Made by a program: the position numbers and the translations under genes. The notes beneath the pieces were generated by a model that did not search any database, had not been told where the DNA came from, and saw only the letters and a list, made by a program, of their open reading frames with translations. A stretch of 64,000 bases of DNA from CAZAQV01 sp964487255 (GTDB lineage Bacteria; Myxococcota_A; Polyangia; Polyangiales; CAZAQV01): contig CAZAQV010000002.1 of the NCBI GenBank assembly GCA_964487255.1, forward strand, positions 1 through 64,000. The letters are read 5' to 3'. Shown one piece after another: positions 31,704-39,006 of the stretch (position 1 is its first letter; every line of letters starts with the position of its first letter).

Positions 31704-33461
31704 TTAAGAGCGATGCTGATAAAGGTCTCCGTCTTCAAAGCCGTGGCGACGATAGTACTCGCGCGTCCCAACCGAAGAGATCACGCTGAGGTTTTTAAAG
31801 CCTGCCCGGGTTGTACGCGTCAGAGCCGCCTCGATCAGCGCAGCACCAAGCCCACGATGCTGCGCGCTATCACGATCACGCATGCCCAGTCTTGATGCAC
31901 GACCATACACGTGAAGCTCACGCAGAAGGGCAGATCCCTCTAGCTCTGCAATGAACGGCGCTTCGCGCGGGAGAAAGAGTCTCAAAAAACCGGCAATGTG
32001 GTCACCCACGTCAATCCATTCGAAAAACACTTCCCGGCCCGAACTTGTATCGTACTCCAAGGTGCAGAGCTTGACTTCTCCCTCGGGTGCGCGAGCCCCA
32101 AGCTCACGTGCACGAATGTCTCGTAGAAGCGCACCTCGGTTGCGCAGACGCTTCTCGAGTTCATGGCGGCGGCTTGCACGCTTACCGCTCGGCGATGCAT
32201 CTGGCCCCGGCAAGTCGCGCATGACGCGAGCCAAACGGCAATACCGCGGCGTGAGCAACAGCGCAGCTTCGAGCACGCGATCCAACTCATCGGGCGCATA
32301 GGCTCTCCAGCGTCCAGCCTCGGCCTCATCCATGAGTTCCGCCGTGGGGTCGAGCACGCAAGGATAGATCTTGAGTTCATCGGGGCGATAAGCCGGTTCC
32401 GAGAACAGCTGAGCATACTCTTCGATGTCGGCATCGGGTGAGGAGCCGAGTAGATTCGGCATCCAGTGCGTGAGCACCTTGAAACCGGCGCCGCGCAACA
32501 TCGAAAAGGCTCGGCGCGTGCTTTGAACATCGTGGCCACGCCGATTGGCCGTGAGAATTTCATCACGAATGCTCTGTACACCGAGCTGGATCTTGGTAGC
32601 CCCAAGCCTCCTAAGCCGAACAAGCTCATCAGCCGTAATGTGATCGGGTCGCGTCTCAAGCACCAACCCCACACAACGTGCCGAGGCCGACTCGTTGGTT
32701 CTCTGCGCAGCCTCAAGCTCATGCCAAGACGCGCCCCCTTCGCTAGAGTCAGACCCCAACTGCCTTAGCTGGAGATTGTAACGCCCCCTGCCCTCCTCTT
32801 GTGAAAATGCAGCACTGTCCCCGTATGTCACTTTGAACGACGGTAACGCCCTGCCAGTCTCGTTCGCATCGACGCGCGAGGAAATCGATGTGCTCCCAGA
32901 GAAAGCGTTCAGCGCCTCGAAGCAGCGGAGTACGAACCAGCGCTGGTACGCTCGCGGATAGCTGGACCAGGTGCCACCCAAGATCAGCAATTCGATCTTG
33001 TCGGTGGGCTGACCCGCCGCGCGGTAGGCCACGAGCCGGGCAAGCGTCTGCCGGTAGGGGTCGAAGCTGTGACGTGCGCCCTCGTGCGAACCGCGCTCGC
33101 CAAGGGTGTAGCTCTTAGGCATACGCACATCGCTCGGGCAAAAGATGCACGTACCTGGGCACGGATGAGGTTTGGTAAACACCGTCACAGGTGTTACGCC
33201 CGAGTGCGTTCGCGTCGGCGATATGCGAAGAGCGTGCACCAGGTGTTCCCGCGCACACGGCAGGTGCGAGCCTTGTCGCGCCAGCATGTCATAGGCATGA
33301 AGAATCGCCTTCTTCGAGTACAAGCCTCCATGTGGCATGGGGTGGCTACGCAACATTTGATCCAAGTCCGAGGCAGCCAGCCCATCGGGTGCGCGGCCGA
33401 TCTCCTTGAGCAGCGCACAGAGAGCCGGTTCCGCGATCTCGGACATCCTACCCCCTAGCAC
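31704..33461 (-). CDS. elp3: Elp3-like radical SAM/GNAT tRNA uridine-34 modification enzyme
   Basis: 585 residues. An N-terminal segment is followed by the Elp3 radical SAM core with FTKPHPCPGTCIFCPSDVRMPKSY (C-x3-C-x2-C cluster ligands) and GVQSIRDEILTANRRGHD, and a C-terminal GNAT acetyltransferase domain (EFFEWIDVGDHIAGFLRLFLP, LHVYGRASRLG, QHRGLGAALIEAAL, REYYRRHGF). Elp3 builds the 5-carboxymethyl group on wobble uridine of tRNA. It is common in archaea and eukaryotes and found in some bacteria; here it is alone, without other Elongator subunits, as expected for bacterial forms. A GTG start is supported by GGAGG six bases upstream; ATG at 33446 is an alternative. Confidence 0.9.
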   Translation of the reverse strand: MLGGRMSEIAEPALCALLKEIGRAPDGLAASDLDQMLRSHPMPHGGLYSKKAILHAYDMLARQGSHLPCAREHLVHALRISPTRTHSGVTPVTVFTKPHPCPGTCIFCPSDVRMPKSYTLGERGSHEGARHSFDPYRQTLARLVAYRAAGQPTDKIELLILGGTWSSYPRAYQRWFVLRCFEALNAFSGSTSISSRVDANETGRALPSFKVTYGDSAAFSQEEGRGRYNLQLRQLGSDSSEGGASWHELEAAQRTNESASARCVGLVLETRPDHITADELVRLRRLGATKIQLGVQSIRDEILTANRRGHDVQSTRRAFSMLRGAGFKVLTHWMPNLLGSSPDADIEEYAQLFSEPAYRPDELKIYPCVLDPTAELMDEAEAGRWRAYAPDELDRVLEAALLLTPRYCRLARVMRDLPGPDASPSGKRASRRHELEKRLRNRGALLRDIRARELGARAPEGEVKLCTLEYDTSSGREVFFEWIDVGDHIAGFLRLFLPREAPFIAELEGSALLRELHVYGRASRLGMRDRDSAQHRGLGAALIEAALTRTTRAGFKNLSVISSVGTREYYRRHGFEDGDLYQHRS

Positions 33462-33493
33462 ATCTCACCTCCGTAAAGGTATCGTAGCGTTCG

Positions 33494-34354
33494 ATGATCA
33501 AATACGCGACACCAGAGCCCCCTGTCACCGAGAGTCTGAACGCGATCAAGGAGTCTATGCGAAGGGCCGGAGCGCAGTACTACATTGACAACCTCCGTGG
33601 TCCAGCAACCGAGGAGCAGATCGCAGGAGCCGAAGCGCGCGTCGGTGGTTTTCCGATTTCTCTGAGGAGCCTTTACCTCGCGCACGCCGGAAACGACGAT
33701 TGGTACGCTGGCTTTCTTCCGGAGCACTGCCTCGCCAACATTGAACAGGCCGAGCACGATCGGGATGAATTCCTCAGCGAATGCGTTTCAAATCAACATG
33801 GAATTCTGTCGTATTCGGACGGCGACTGGCTCAGCCCGCGACTTTATCCCGAAGAACTCAACACGAGGTGGTGGATTCTCGGGGACAGCGAAGATCAACG
33901 CGACTACCTATTGACCCACCTGGACAGCGAACGTGTCTTTTGGTTTTCCGAAAACTATCCGCCCTTGGAGGTTGCAGCTTCCAATATAGGGAGTTTTTTT
34001 CGAGGATATCTTCGGCATTTAGAGTCGGGGAGGTGCGTGCTTCCCAAGAACGGGAACCTGCGGTGCGGAACAAAACTTGTTGGTGAATGGGATGTCGCGC
34101 TCACCATGCCAGACGATACCAGCGGCGCGCAGACGTTACTGGATGACTTGTTGGCTCACAACGATTGCGAACTCGCCCACCCTCCGACAGACGCCTTGCT
34201 GCTGCGACTACAGGCCATTCTCAACAGCGGATCGAACATTCGTTCTCAAACCCGTGCCTCCGAAATTGCACAGTGCCTGGAAGACGCTGACGAAATCGAG
34301 GAGCTTTATGCCAATGACTACGAACTTTCGAAACGACTTGATGAAGATGCCTAG
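33494..34354 (+). CDS. SMI1/KNR4 (SUKH) family protein
   Basis: 286 residues. Residues about 38-190 fit the SUKH pattern: ATEEQIAGAEARVGGFPISLRSLYLAHAGND, then GDWLSP, RWWILGDSEDQRDYLLTHLDSERVFWF and a closing helix. SUKH proteins are often immunity proteins against polymorphic or contact-dependent toxins, but many others are housekeeping. No toxin gene is next to it. The C-terminal 90 residues are acidic and helical. It is divergent from elp3 with 32 bp between starts. Confidence 0.65.
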   Translation: MIKYATPEPPVTESLNAIKESMRRAGAQYYIDNLRGPATEEQIAGAEARVGGFPISLRSLYLAHAGNDDWYAGFLPEHCLANIEQAEHDRDEFLSECVSNQHGILSYSDGDWLSPRLYPEELNTRWWILGDSEDQRDYLLTHLDSERVFWFSENYPPLEVAASNIGSFFRGYLRHLESGRCVLPKNGNLRCGTKLVGEWDVALTMPDDTSGAQTLLDDLLAHNDCELAHPPTDALLLRLQAILNSGSNIRSQTRASEIAQCLEDADEIEELYANDYELSKRLDEDA

Positions 34355-34417
34355 GCTCGAACTTCGAGACTCCCCCGCCAACGAGGAACTTTTTGGACCT
34401 CGAGGCGTCCATACAGA

Positions 34418-35611
34418 ATGCTCCGAACTATTTTATGGTCCCTTCCCGTGTTCTTTCCTCTGTTCGGGTGTGATGCGCGGACGTTTGGCGAACCTGCCAG
34501 CTCGTTGAACTCAATCTCCACTGGGCTTTTCTTCGCGGAGGACCCGGAGTCGCCAAACGACTGGCAGCTTTGGTGGCAAGGCGAACCCGACCAAGTTCTC
34601 CGTTACCGAAGCGTGCGCTTCGAGCAACAACAGCTGGACTCCGTCGCCTTCGCGCCCATCGACCCTGAGCGCTACCGCCGGAGCCGCCGTTCTCGCACAA
34701 GCTGTTCACACTACCAAGCCGAAGTGCGCGAACAAGAGCAGGACATCGTCGAGCTTCGCGGCGCTGGCGTGCTTGCGCAGCTAAGTCGAGCATCGCTCGA
34801 ACCTGGTCAGTTTCGCGTGGTCGTCGATCGAGTCGACGACGAATCCCTCCTCGCAGAGTTCGCGGTCGACGGCCTCAACCGAAGCGACGTTCGCCGCTTC
34901 GATGCGCGTATCGCGGAAGTCAAAGCGGGGGCGTGCCGCGACCAACCCTATCGCGTCGACTCTCTTCAAGGCGCGTTCATGAGCCGACTGGATCCGGGGA
35001 CGCTCGTCGAGTTATTTGAGGACCGCAGCCTTTGGCCGTCGTCCACCAGCGCCGCCGAAGACCACGACTTTCTGCAGGAGCTTGCGGTGCGGGACGCCAC
35101 GACGAACGTCTTTGGTTCTCTGGTCGTCGAGTCATCCGCGTCACCCGAGGCCCTTTGGGAGCTTGCCCGAGATGTCCACCAACCCTTTTTCATCGCGTGG
35201 CTCGCACCTCGACTCGACCCCAACGCAGAGCCGAACCACTTTGAGCAGCGCATCCTCGAGCGTGGCGCATGGTCTGCTGAAGTCATGGACTATGTCTCGA
35301 TGCGTATCGAGCTGCTCCGACAAAGCGACGACACGCACAAGCAACTTCTTGAGCTCGCCCGTTTGCTGCAGGTCGCTCCCAACGAGTTTGACCTCTTCTA
35401 CCCAGAACAGGCGGAGTGGATCCAGTCCGAGTTTCACATTGGTTTCGGTTTCGCTTGCCGCTCAAGTTTCTCGAGAGCCTGCGGATTCGCCCACCGCATT
35501 CCCGAGTGCGAGCAGGCGCTCAACGAGTTGATGTCCGAGTATGAGCTCGACGGTGCCACTTTACCGACGCTGAGAGCGTCAACCGATGCCGAGCGAATAC
35601 TTGGGATTTAG
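34418..35611 (+). CDS. Lipoprotein, unknown function
   Basis: 397 residues. MLRTILWSLPVFFPLFGC is a lipoprotein signal (Cys18). The N-terminal half is strand-rich with paired Cys; the C-terminal half (from about 180) is helical and repeat-like (DPGTLVELFEDRSLWPS, ASPEALWELARDVHQPFFIAWLAPRL). No family was recognised. It follows the SUKH gene by 63 bp in the same direction and may be co-transcribed. Confidence 0.6.
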   Translation: MLRTILWSLPVFFPLFGCDARTFGEPASSLNSISTGLFFAEDPESPNDWQLWWQGEPDQVLRYRSVRFEQQQLDSVAFAPIDPERYRRSRRSRTSCSHYQAEVREQEQDIVELRGAGVLAQLSRASLEPGQFRVVVDRVDDESLLAEFAVDGLNRSDVRRFDARIAEVKAGACRDQPYRVDSLQGAFMSRLDPGTLVELFEDRSLWPSSTSAAEDHDFLQELAVRDATTNVFGSLVVESSASPEALWELARDVHQPFFIAWLAPRLDPNAEPNHFEQRILERGAWSAEVMDYVSMRIELLRQSDDTHKQLLELARLLQVAPNEFDLFYPEQAEWIQSEFHIGFGFACRSSFSRACGFAHRIPECEQALNELMSEYELDGATLPTLRASTDAERILGI

Positions 35612-35676
35612 TCGTTGAGGTCTATCGGTAACAACGCCACCGCGAAAGCCAGGCAGGTCAGGTGCTATGCTGATCG

Positions 35677-36201
35677 ATGATGAGCACGCTGGTCCGAGTC
35701 CTGGTTATCTCCGGCCTAGCATTGACGAGCGGCTGCGGAGGGACTGTGGCCGATCTGCCGGTCGACTTGCGCGGCGTATACCGACTCATCATCTCGCACG
35801 AGTCGGGCTCGCCCTGCGCAGAATGGGTCGCGGATCATTTGGCTCAAACCCTCAGAGGTAGTGCGTACTTGCGCATCCGCCGGCTGCCAACGCACGAACC
35901 GGTCACACCGCACAAGCATGGGGATGCAAGCATCCACATCTCAGCGTCAATCCGCTACGAGCAAAATAACTTCTCCAATCGCCGCAACAACAGTTTGATG
36001 TGCGGTCCCGGCGAAATTGACTGCGGCCGACAGTTCTCGCCGAGTCCCTACGAACTCGGGACACTTTGGGGCACGCTTCATGTGGTTGTGCTGCGCGCCG
36101 GCTTCCCGCCACAGGAGCGAACCATCGTCGACCATATCGACCGCGGCCCACGCCAAGACCTCTACGAGCGCCTGGCCGCCCGCACCGAACGACTTTTCTA
36201 A
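35677..36201 (+). CDS. Small lipoprotein, unknown function
   Basis: 174 residues. The signal ends with LTSGC (Cys at about 20). The mature part has a GVYRLIISHESGSPCAEWVADHL segment and a Cys pair in MCGPGEIDCG. No family was recognised. Two ATGs in a row (35677, 35680) are equivalent. Its stop overlaps the stop of the convergent tetR-like gene by 4 bp. Confidence 0.6.
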   Translation: MMSTLVRVLVISGLALTSGCGGTVADLPVDLRGVYRLIISHESGSPCAEWVADHLAQTLRGSAYLRIRRLPTHEPVTPHKHGDASIHISASIRYEQNNFSNRRNNSLMCGPGEIDCGRQFSPSPYELGTLWGTLHVVVLRAGFPPQERTIVDHIDRGPRQDLYERLAARTERLF

Positions 36202-36839
36202 GGTCGCTCGTCGAACGAAATGAAACCGCGCGTCCTGACGAAGCCGAGGACCAGGTCGCGCAGCCTTCCGGCCATCAGCTCGCGCTCGGGGAGCTCGTCC
36301 CGCATCAATGCTGCTTGAATCGCACCCATCACAGCATCGACCGCAAAAAGCAAGTCAGTACGTGCCAGGTCCTGATCAGAGACCTCATGTCGTGTTGAGA
36401 TCGCTGCATACAAAATGTCGACGACACCTTGTCGGTGCTCGACGATGGCATCAAGGCGGTCGAGTGCTGGGGCTTCGGCAAAGAGCAGCCGCAGCACAGC
36501 CGCATCGTCAAAGAACGTGTCGACGGCTTCACGTGTCAGCGCTTCGACAACACCCGCAAGCGGCTCATCCTTCGTTTGCTCAAGTACGTTTCGAAACGCA
36601 CGCTCACGTTTCTGAAGGTCGCGCTCGATCGCACGAGCGAGAATCGACTCCTTCGAAGGAAAGTATTGGTAGAGCGAACCGATGCTCACCCCGGCCATCT
36701 CCGCGATGCGGTTGGTCGTGGCTCCCGAGACACCGACCTTCGGCAAAATGCGAGTCGCTGCCTCTGCGACGGCGTCAACGAGGATCTGAGAGCGCCGCTG
36801 CTTGGGCTCTTTTCTTAAGGATGTCTCAACTTTTTCCAT
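36198..36839 (-). CDS. TetR-family transcriptional regulator
   Basis: 213 residues from the ATG at 36839. The N-terminal helix-turn-helix is clear (RRSQILVDAVAEAATRIL, GVSGATTNRIAEMAGVSIGSLYQYFPSKESILARAIERDL). The C-terminal all-helical ligand-binding domain is TetR_C-like. It diverges from the Coq4-like/desaturase gene pair. A perfect 15-bp palindrome at 36932-36946 lies between them and is the probable operator, so it likely represses that pair, and perhaps itself, until a ligand (possibly a lipid) binds. Confidence 0.88.
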   Translation of the reverse strand: MEKVETSLRKEPKQRRSQILVDAVAEAATRILPKVGVSGATTNRIAEMAGVSIGSLYQYFPSKESILARAIERDLQKRERAFRNVLEQTKDEPLAGVVEALTREAVDTFFDDAAVLRLLFAEAPALDRLDAIVEHRQGVVDILYAAISTRHEVSDQDLARTDLLFAVDAVMGAIQAALMRDELPERELMAGRLRDLVLGFVRTRGFISFDERP

Positions 36840-36931
36840 CTCTGGTCTCCGAGTCGCGCACGCGAGCACTGCGATTGGAACACGAGTTTAAAGCAGGCCT
36901 CAATCGCAGGATGCTGAGCATGTCCCAGGGG

Positions 36932-36946
36932 GTTGAAACTTTCAAC
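36932..36946. promoter_or_regulatory. Candidate TetR operator (15-bp perfect palindrome)
   Basis: GTTGAAA C TTTCAAC, perfect 7-bp arms with one central base, 93 bp from the regulator start and 48 bp from the coq4-like ATG. Size and symmetry fit TetR-type operators. Confidence 0.55.
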
Positions 36947-36993
36947 ACAGTGTCCTCCATGGCCCTGTGTGCCCCGTGGCGAAAGGAGACAAC

Positions 36994-37671
36994 ATGAAAG
37001 CAACGTTTTTCGAAGAACTGCGATTTGGTCGTCATTTGATTGCCTTCGCCAAGGATCCGAGTGATCTCGAACGGATACGAAAGCTCGGAGACATCGCAGG
37101 CAACTTGCGCGACCGCCGCGCAGCACAGGCCGTCGTCGCGTTCGCGATGCAAGACGTCGGCTACCGACGAATGAATCAGGAGGGGTACGAAGTTCCCACG
37201 CCGAACCTCGGGCTGCTCGCACAGCTTCCAACGGAAAGCTTTGGCTACGCATACGCAAAGCACTTTCGCGACAACGAACTGTCGGTCGACTTCATGAACC
37301 GTTCGTCGATCCAAGACCCCGCCACGCAGTTTCTTTCCGATCGCGTGCATCTCACGCACGACATCGTTCACGTGATTGCAGGTTACGGCACGGACAAGGT
37401 CGGGGAGCTCGCCGTTCAGGCCTTCTGCCTCGGTCAACTCCCTTCCGGGATTCACGCGGCGATCATCGCGGCAGGTCTGCTCAATCTTTTGCGCGAGGAC
37501 CTCGCTCTAATTCCCGACGCATTCGACGCCATGAGCGAGTCTTATGAACGAGGAAAACGAGCTCATTTCCTGTTGGGCGTTCGTTGGGAAGACCACTGGG
37601 AAGAGCCGCTCGATTCGCTTCGGCGACGTTTGGACGTCAGCGCACGACACCTTCGCGAGGTGGCAGCATGA
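36994..37671 (+). CDS. Coq4-family protein
   Basis: 225 residues, the usual size of COQ4 domains. The conserved H-D-x2-H with a distal Glu is seen as HLTHDIVHVIAGYGTDKVGE (His122, Asp123, His126, Glu138), the metal-binding motif of the family. COQ4 is needed for ubiquinone biosynthesis (C1 decarboxylation and hydroxylation) in eukaryotes; bacterial members have varied contexts. Here its neighbour is a lipid desaturase, not a quinone gene, so a different role is possible. AAAGGAGA precedes the ATG at 36994. Its stop overlaps the next start as ATGA. Confidence 0.8.
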   Translation: MKATFFEELRFGRHLIAFAKDPSDLERIRKLGDIAGNLRDRRAAQAVVAFAMQDVGYRRMNQEGYEVPTPNLGLLAQLPTESFGYAYAKHFRDNELSVDFMNRSSIQDPATQFLSDRVHLTHDIVHVIAGYGTDKVGELAVQAFCLGQLPSGIHAAIIAAGLLNLLREDLALIPDAFDAMSESYERGKRAHFLLGVRWEDHWEEPLDSLRRRLDVSARHLREVAA

Positions 37672-38776
37672 CGCTGCGAAAGAACCCATTCTTCATCGCA
37701 TCGACCGGCGAGCTACACCCTCGTCGTCGAAAACAGATTCTTGCTCTTCACCCCGAGGTCCGCAAACTCTTCGGCTACGATCGTCGAACCGCTGCGGTGA
37801 TCGTCGTCCTGGTCTCGTTGCATTCGCGATCGCCGCGTGGATCGACATCGACCAGATGTGGGGCGGTGTTTGGGGTCTAATCGCCCTCAGCTACGTGGTT
37901 GGCGGCACCCTCAACCATTGGCTTGCGATGGGCATCCACGAGTGCACGCACGAGCTCGCGGCTCGGACGCATCGAGGGAACCGCTGGCTCGCGATGCTCG
38001 CGGGCTTACCCGGCGTAGCCCCCGCCGCGATGGCGTTCTGGCATCACCATCAAGCACACCACGCGTTCTTGGGAATCGAGGGCGGAGACAACGACCTTCC
38101 GTCCCGCGGCGAGGTGGGCTGGGTGGGAAACAGCTCATTGCGTAAAGCCACGTGGCTTCTCACCCTTCCGCTGACAGCCCCCTTCACACGCGGCTTTATG
38201 GTTCCACCGAAGTACTGGGAGCGCATCAACATTGCGGTCCAGCTCGCTGCCAACGTTGCCATCGTGTACTGGCTCGGCTGGAGAGCCCTGGCGTACTTTG
38301 CGCTGAGCACCTTCTTCGGCAATGGACTCCATCCCGCGGCGGCCCACTGGATCCACGAGCACTACACCGACGACGGCACGCAAGAGACGTTTTCGTACTA
38401 CGGCCCACTCAACTGGCTCACCTTCAATGTCGGATATCACACCGAGCACCACGACCTGCCGAAGATCCCAGGCTGGAAGCTGCCCGAACTGCATCGCATT
38501 GCACGCCCTTTCTACGCGAATCAGCAGAGCCACCGCTCATGGCTGGGTGTTCTGTGGCGTTTCATCACGCGTCCTGAAACTTCCCATGCCTCGCGCATCA
38601 CGCGGACCGTCCGAACCTGGCAGAACGCACGCAAGCCCAAGGCGCAGCACGCCCAGCGCATCAAAGCCGCAGGCGCGCTTAACCATCAGGACAGTCTCAT
38701 AGCTCCCCCGGCTCCCATTGAGACTTCGCTGAGCTTGGTCACAGACTTATCACACCACGCTTCGCAAAGCAGTTGA
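37668..38776 (+). CDS. Sphingolipid delta4-desaturase-like protein (DES family), one apparent frameshift
   Basis: The gene begins with ATG at 37668 overlapping the Coq4-like stop. The first ~50 codons read TGELHPRRRKQILALHPEVRKLFGYD, the family N-terminus (lipid desaturase domain), then at about 37800-37820 the frame must change; the rest runs in another frame to 38776. That part has the three His boxes HECTHE, HHHQAHH and HTEHH, plus LNHWLAMGIHE, FGNGLHPAAAHWIHEHY and YYGPLNWLTFNVGYHTEHHDLPKIPGW, closely like eukaryotic DEGS1, which introduces the 4,5 double bond of ceramide. One base appears missing near GGTCTCGTTG. The C-terminal 30 residues run through a palindromic repeat. It may be a sequencing error or a recent pseudogene. 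Confidence 0.75.
38693..38725. repeat. Palindromic repeat R2-like, copy 3, inside the desaturase 3' end
   Basis: AGTCTCA (38693-38699) and TGAGACT (38719-38725) flank a core with CCCCCGGCTCCC, as in the R2 copies at 31.5-31.7 kb. The arms are shorter (7 bp). It lies in the last part of the desaturase reading frame, so the true C-terminus may once have been shorter. Confidence 0.55.
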
Positions 38777-38858
38777 CCTTTTTTGGCAATCCGTTCATTA
38801 GTAAGGGAAGTGCTTCGGCCTTAGGCTAGGCACCCTCGAAAGAACCACTCCCATGAGC

Positions 38859-39002
38859 TGTCAAACCCACACCACGACACAGTCCGCCTTCGCGTACGCG
38901 CGAATGGACTGGGCCGTTCCGACCGTCATTTCTGACGGTCTAGTCCCAAAGGACGGCCGGGTTTGGCACTGTCTCCTCGAGTGAACGCATAGCAGTAGGA
39001 GA
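38859..39002 (+). promoter_or_regulatory. Structured leader of the MATE gene, candidate riboswitch
   Basis: Hand folding gives a three-way junction. P1 pairs 38859-38868 (TGTCAAACCC) with 38959-38968 (GGGTTTGGCA), 10 bp with one wobble. P2 is 38881-38885 with 38906-38910 and 38889-38894 with 38899-38904, loop TACG. P3 pairs 38912-38920 with 38951-38958 (one bulge) and carries P4, 38921-38928 with 38933-38940, 8 perfect bp. Downstream, TCTCCT (38972-38977) can pair with the ribosome binding site AGGAGA (38997-39002). This suggests translational control by a ligand. No known class was matched. Nothing else was seen in the 230-bp spacer. Confidence 0.55.
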
Positions 39003-39006
39003 ACCG

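Noticed and set aside
31457..31771. A long N-terminal extension of the lipoprotein gene at 30899-31456
   Set aside because: The frame is open only through repeats; the same peptide block appears twice because the DNA is duplicated. A proper lipoprotein signal begins at 31456.
33494..36201. A toxin-immunity or polymorphic toxin locus around the SUKH protein
   Set aside because: The neighbours are lipoproteins without toxin-like C-terminal domains; a SUKH fold alone is not enough.
37790..37830. Programmed ribosomal frameshifting in the desaturase gene
   Set aside because: There is no slippery heptamer or evident stimulating structure at the junction; an indel is simpler.
38859..39002. Identification of the MATE leader as a known guanidine (ykkC) or TPP riboswitch
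   Set aside because: The conserved core sequences of these classes are absent, although ACGG/TACG loops and MATE/exporter context are suggestive.
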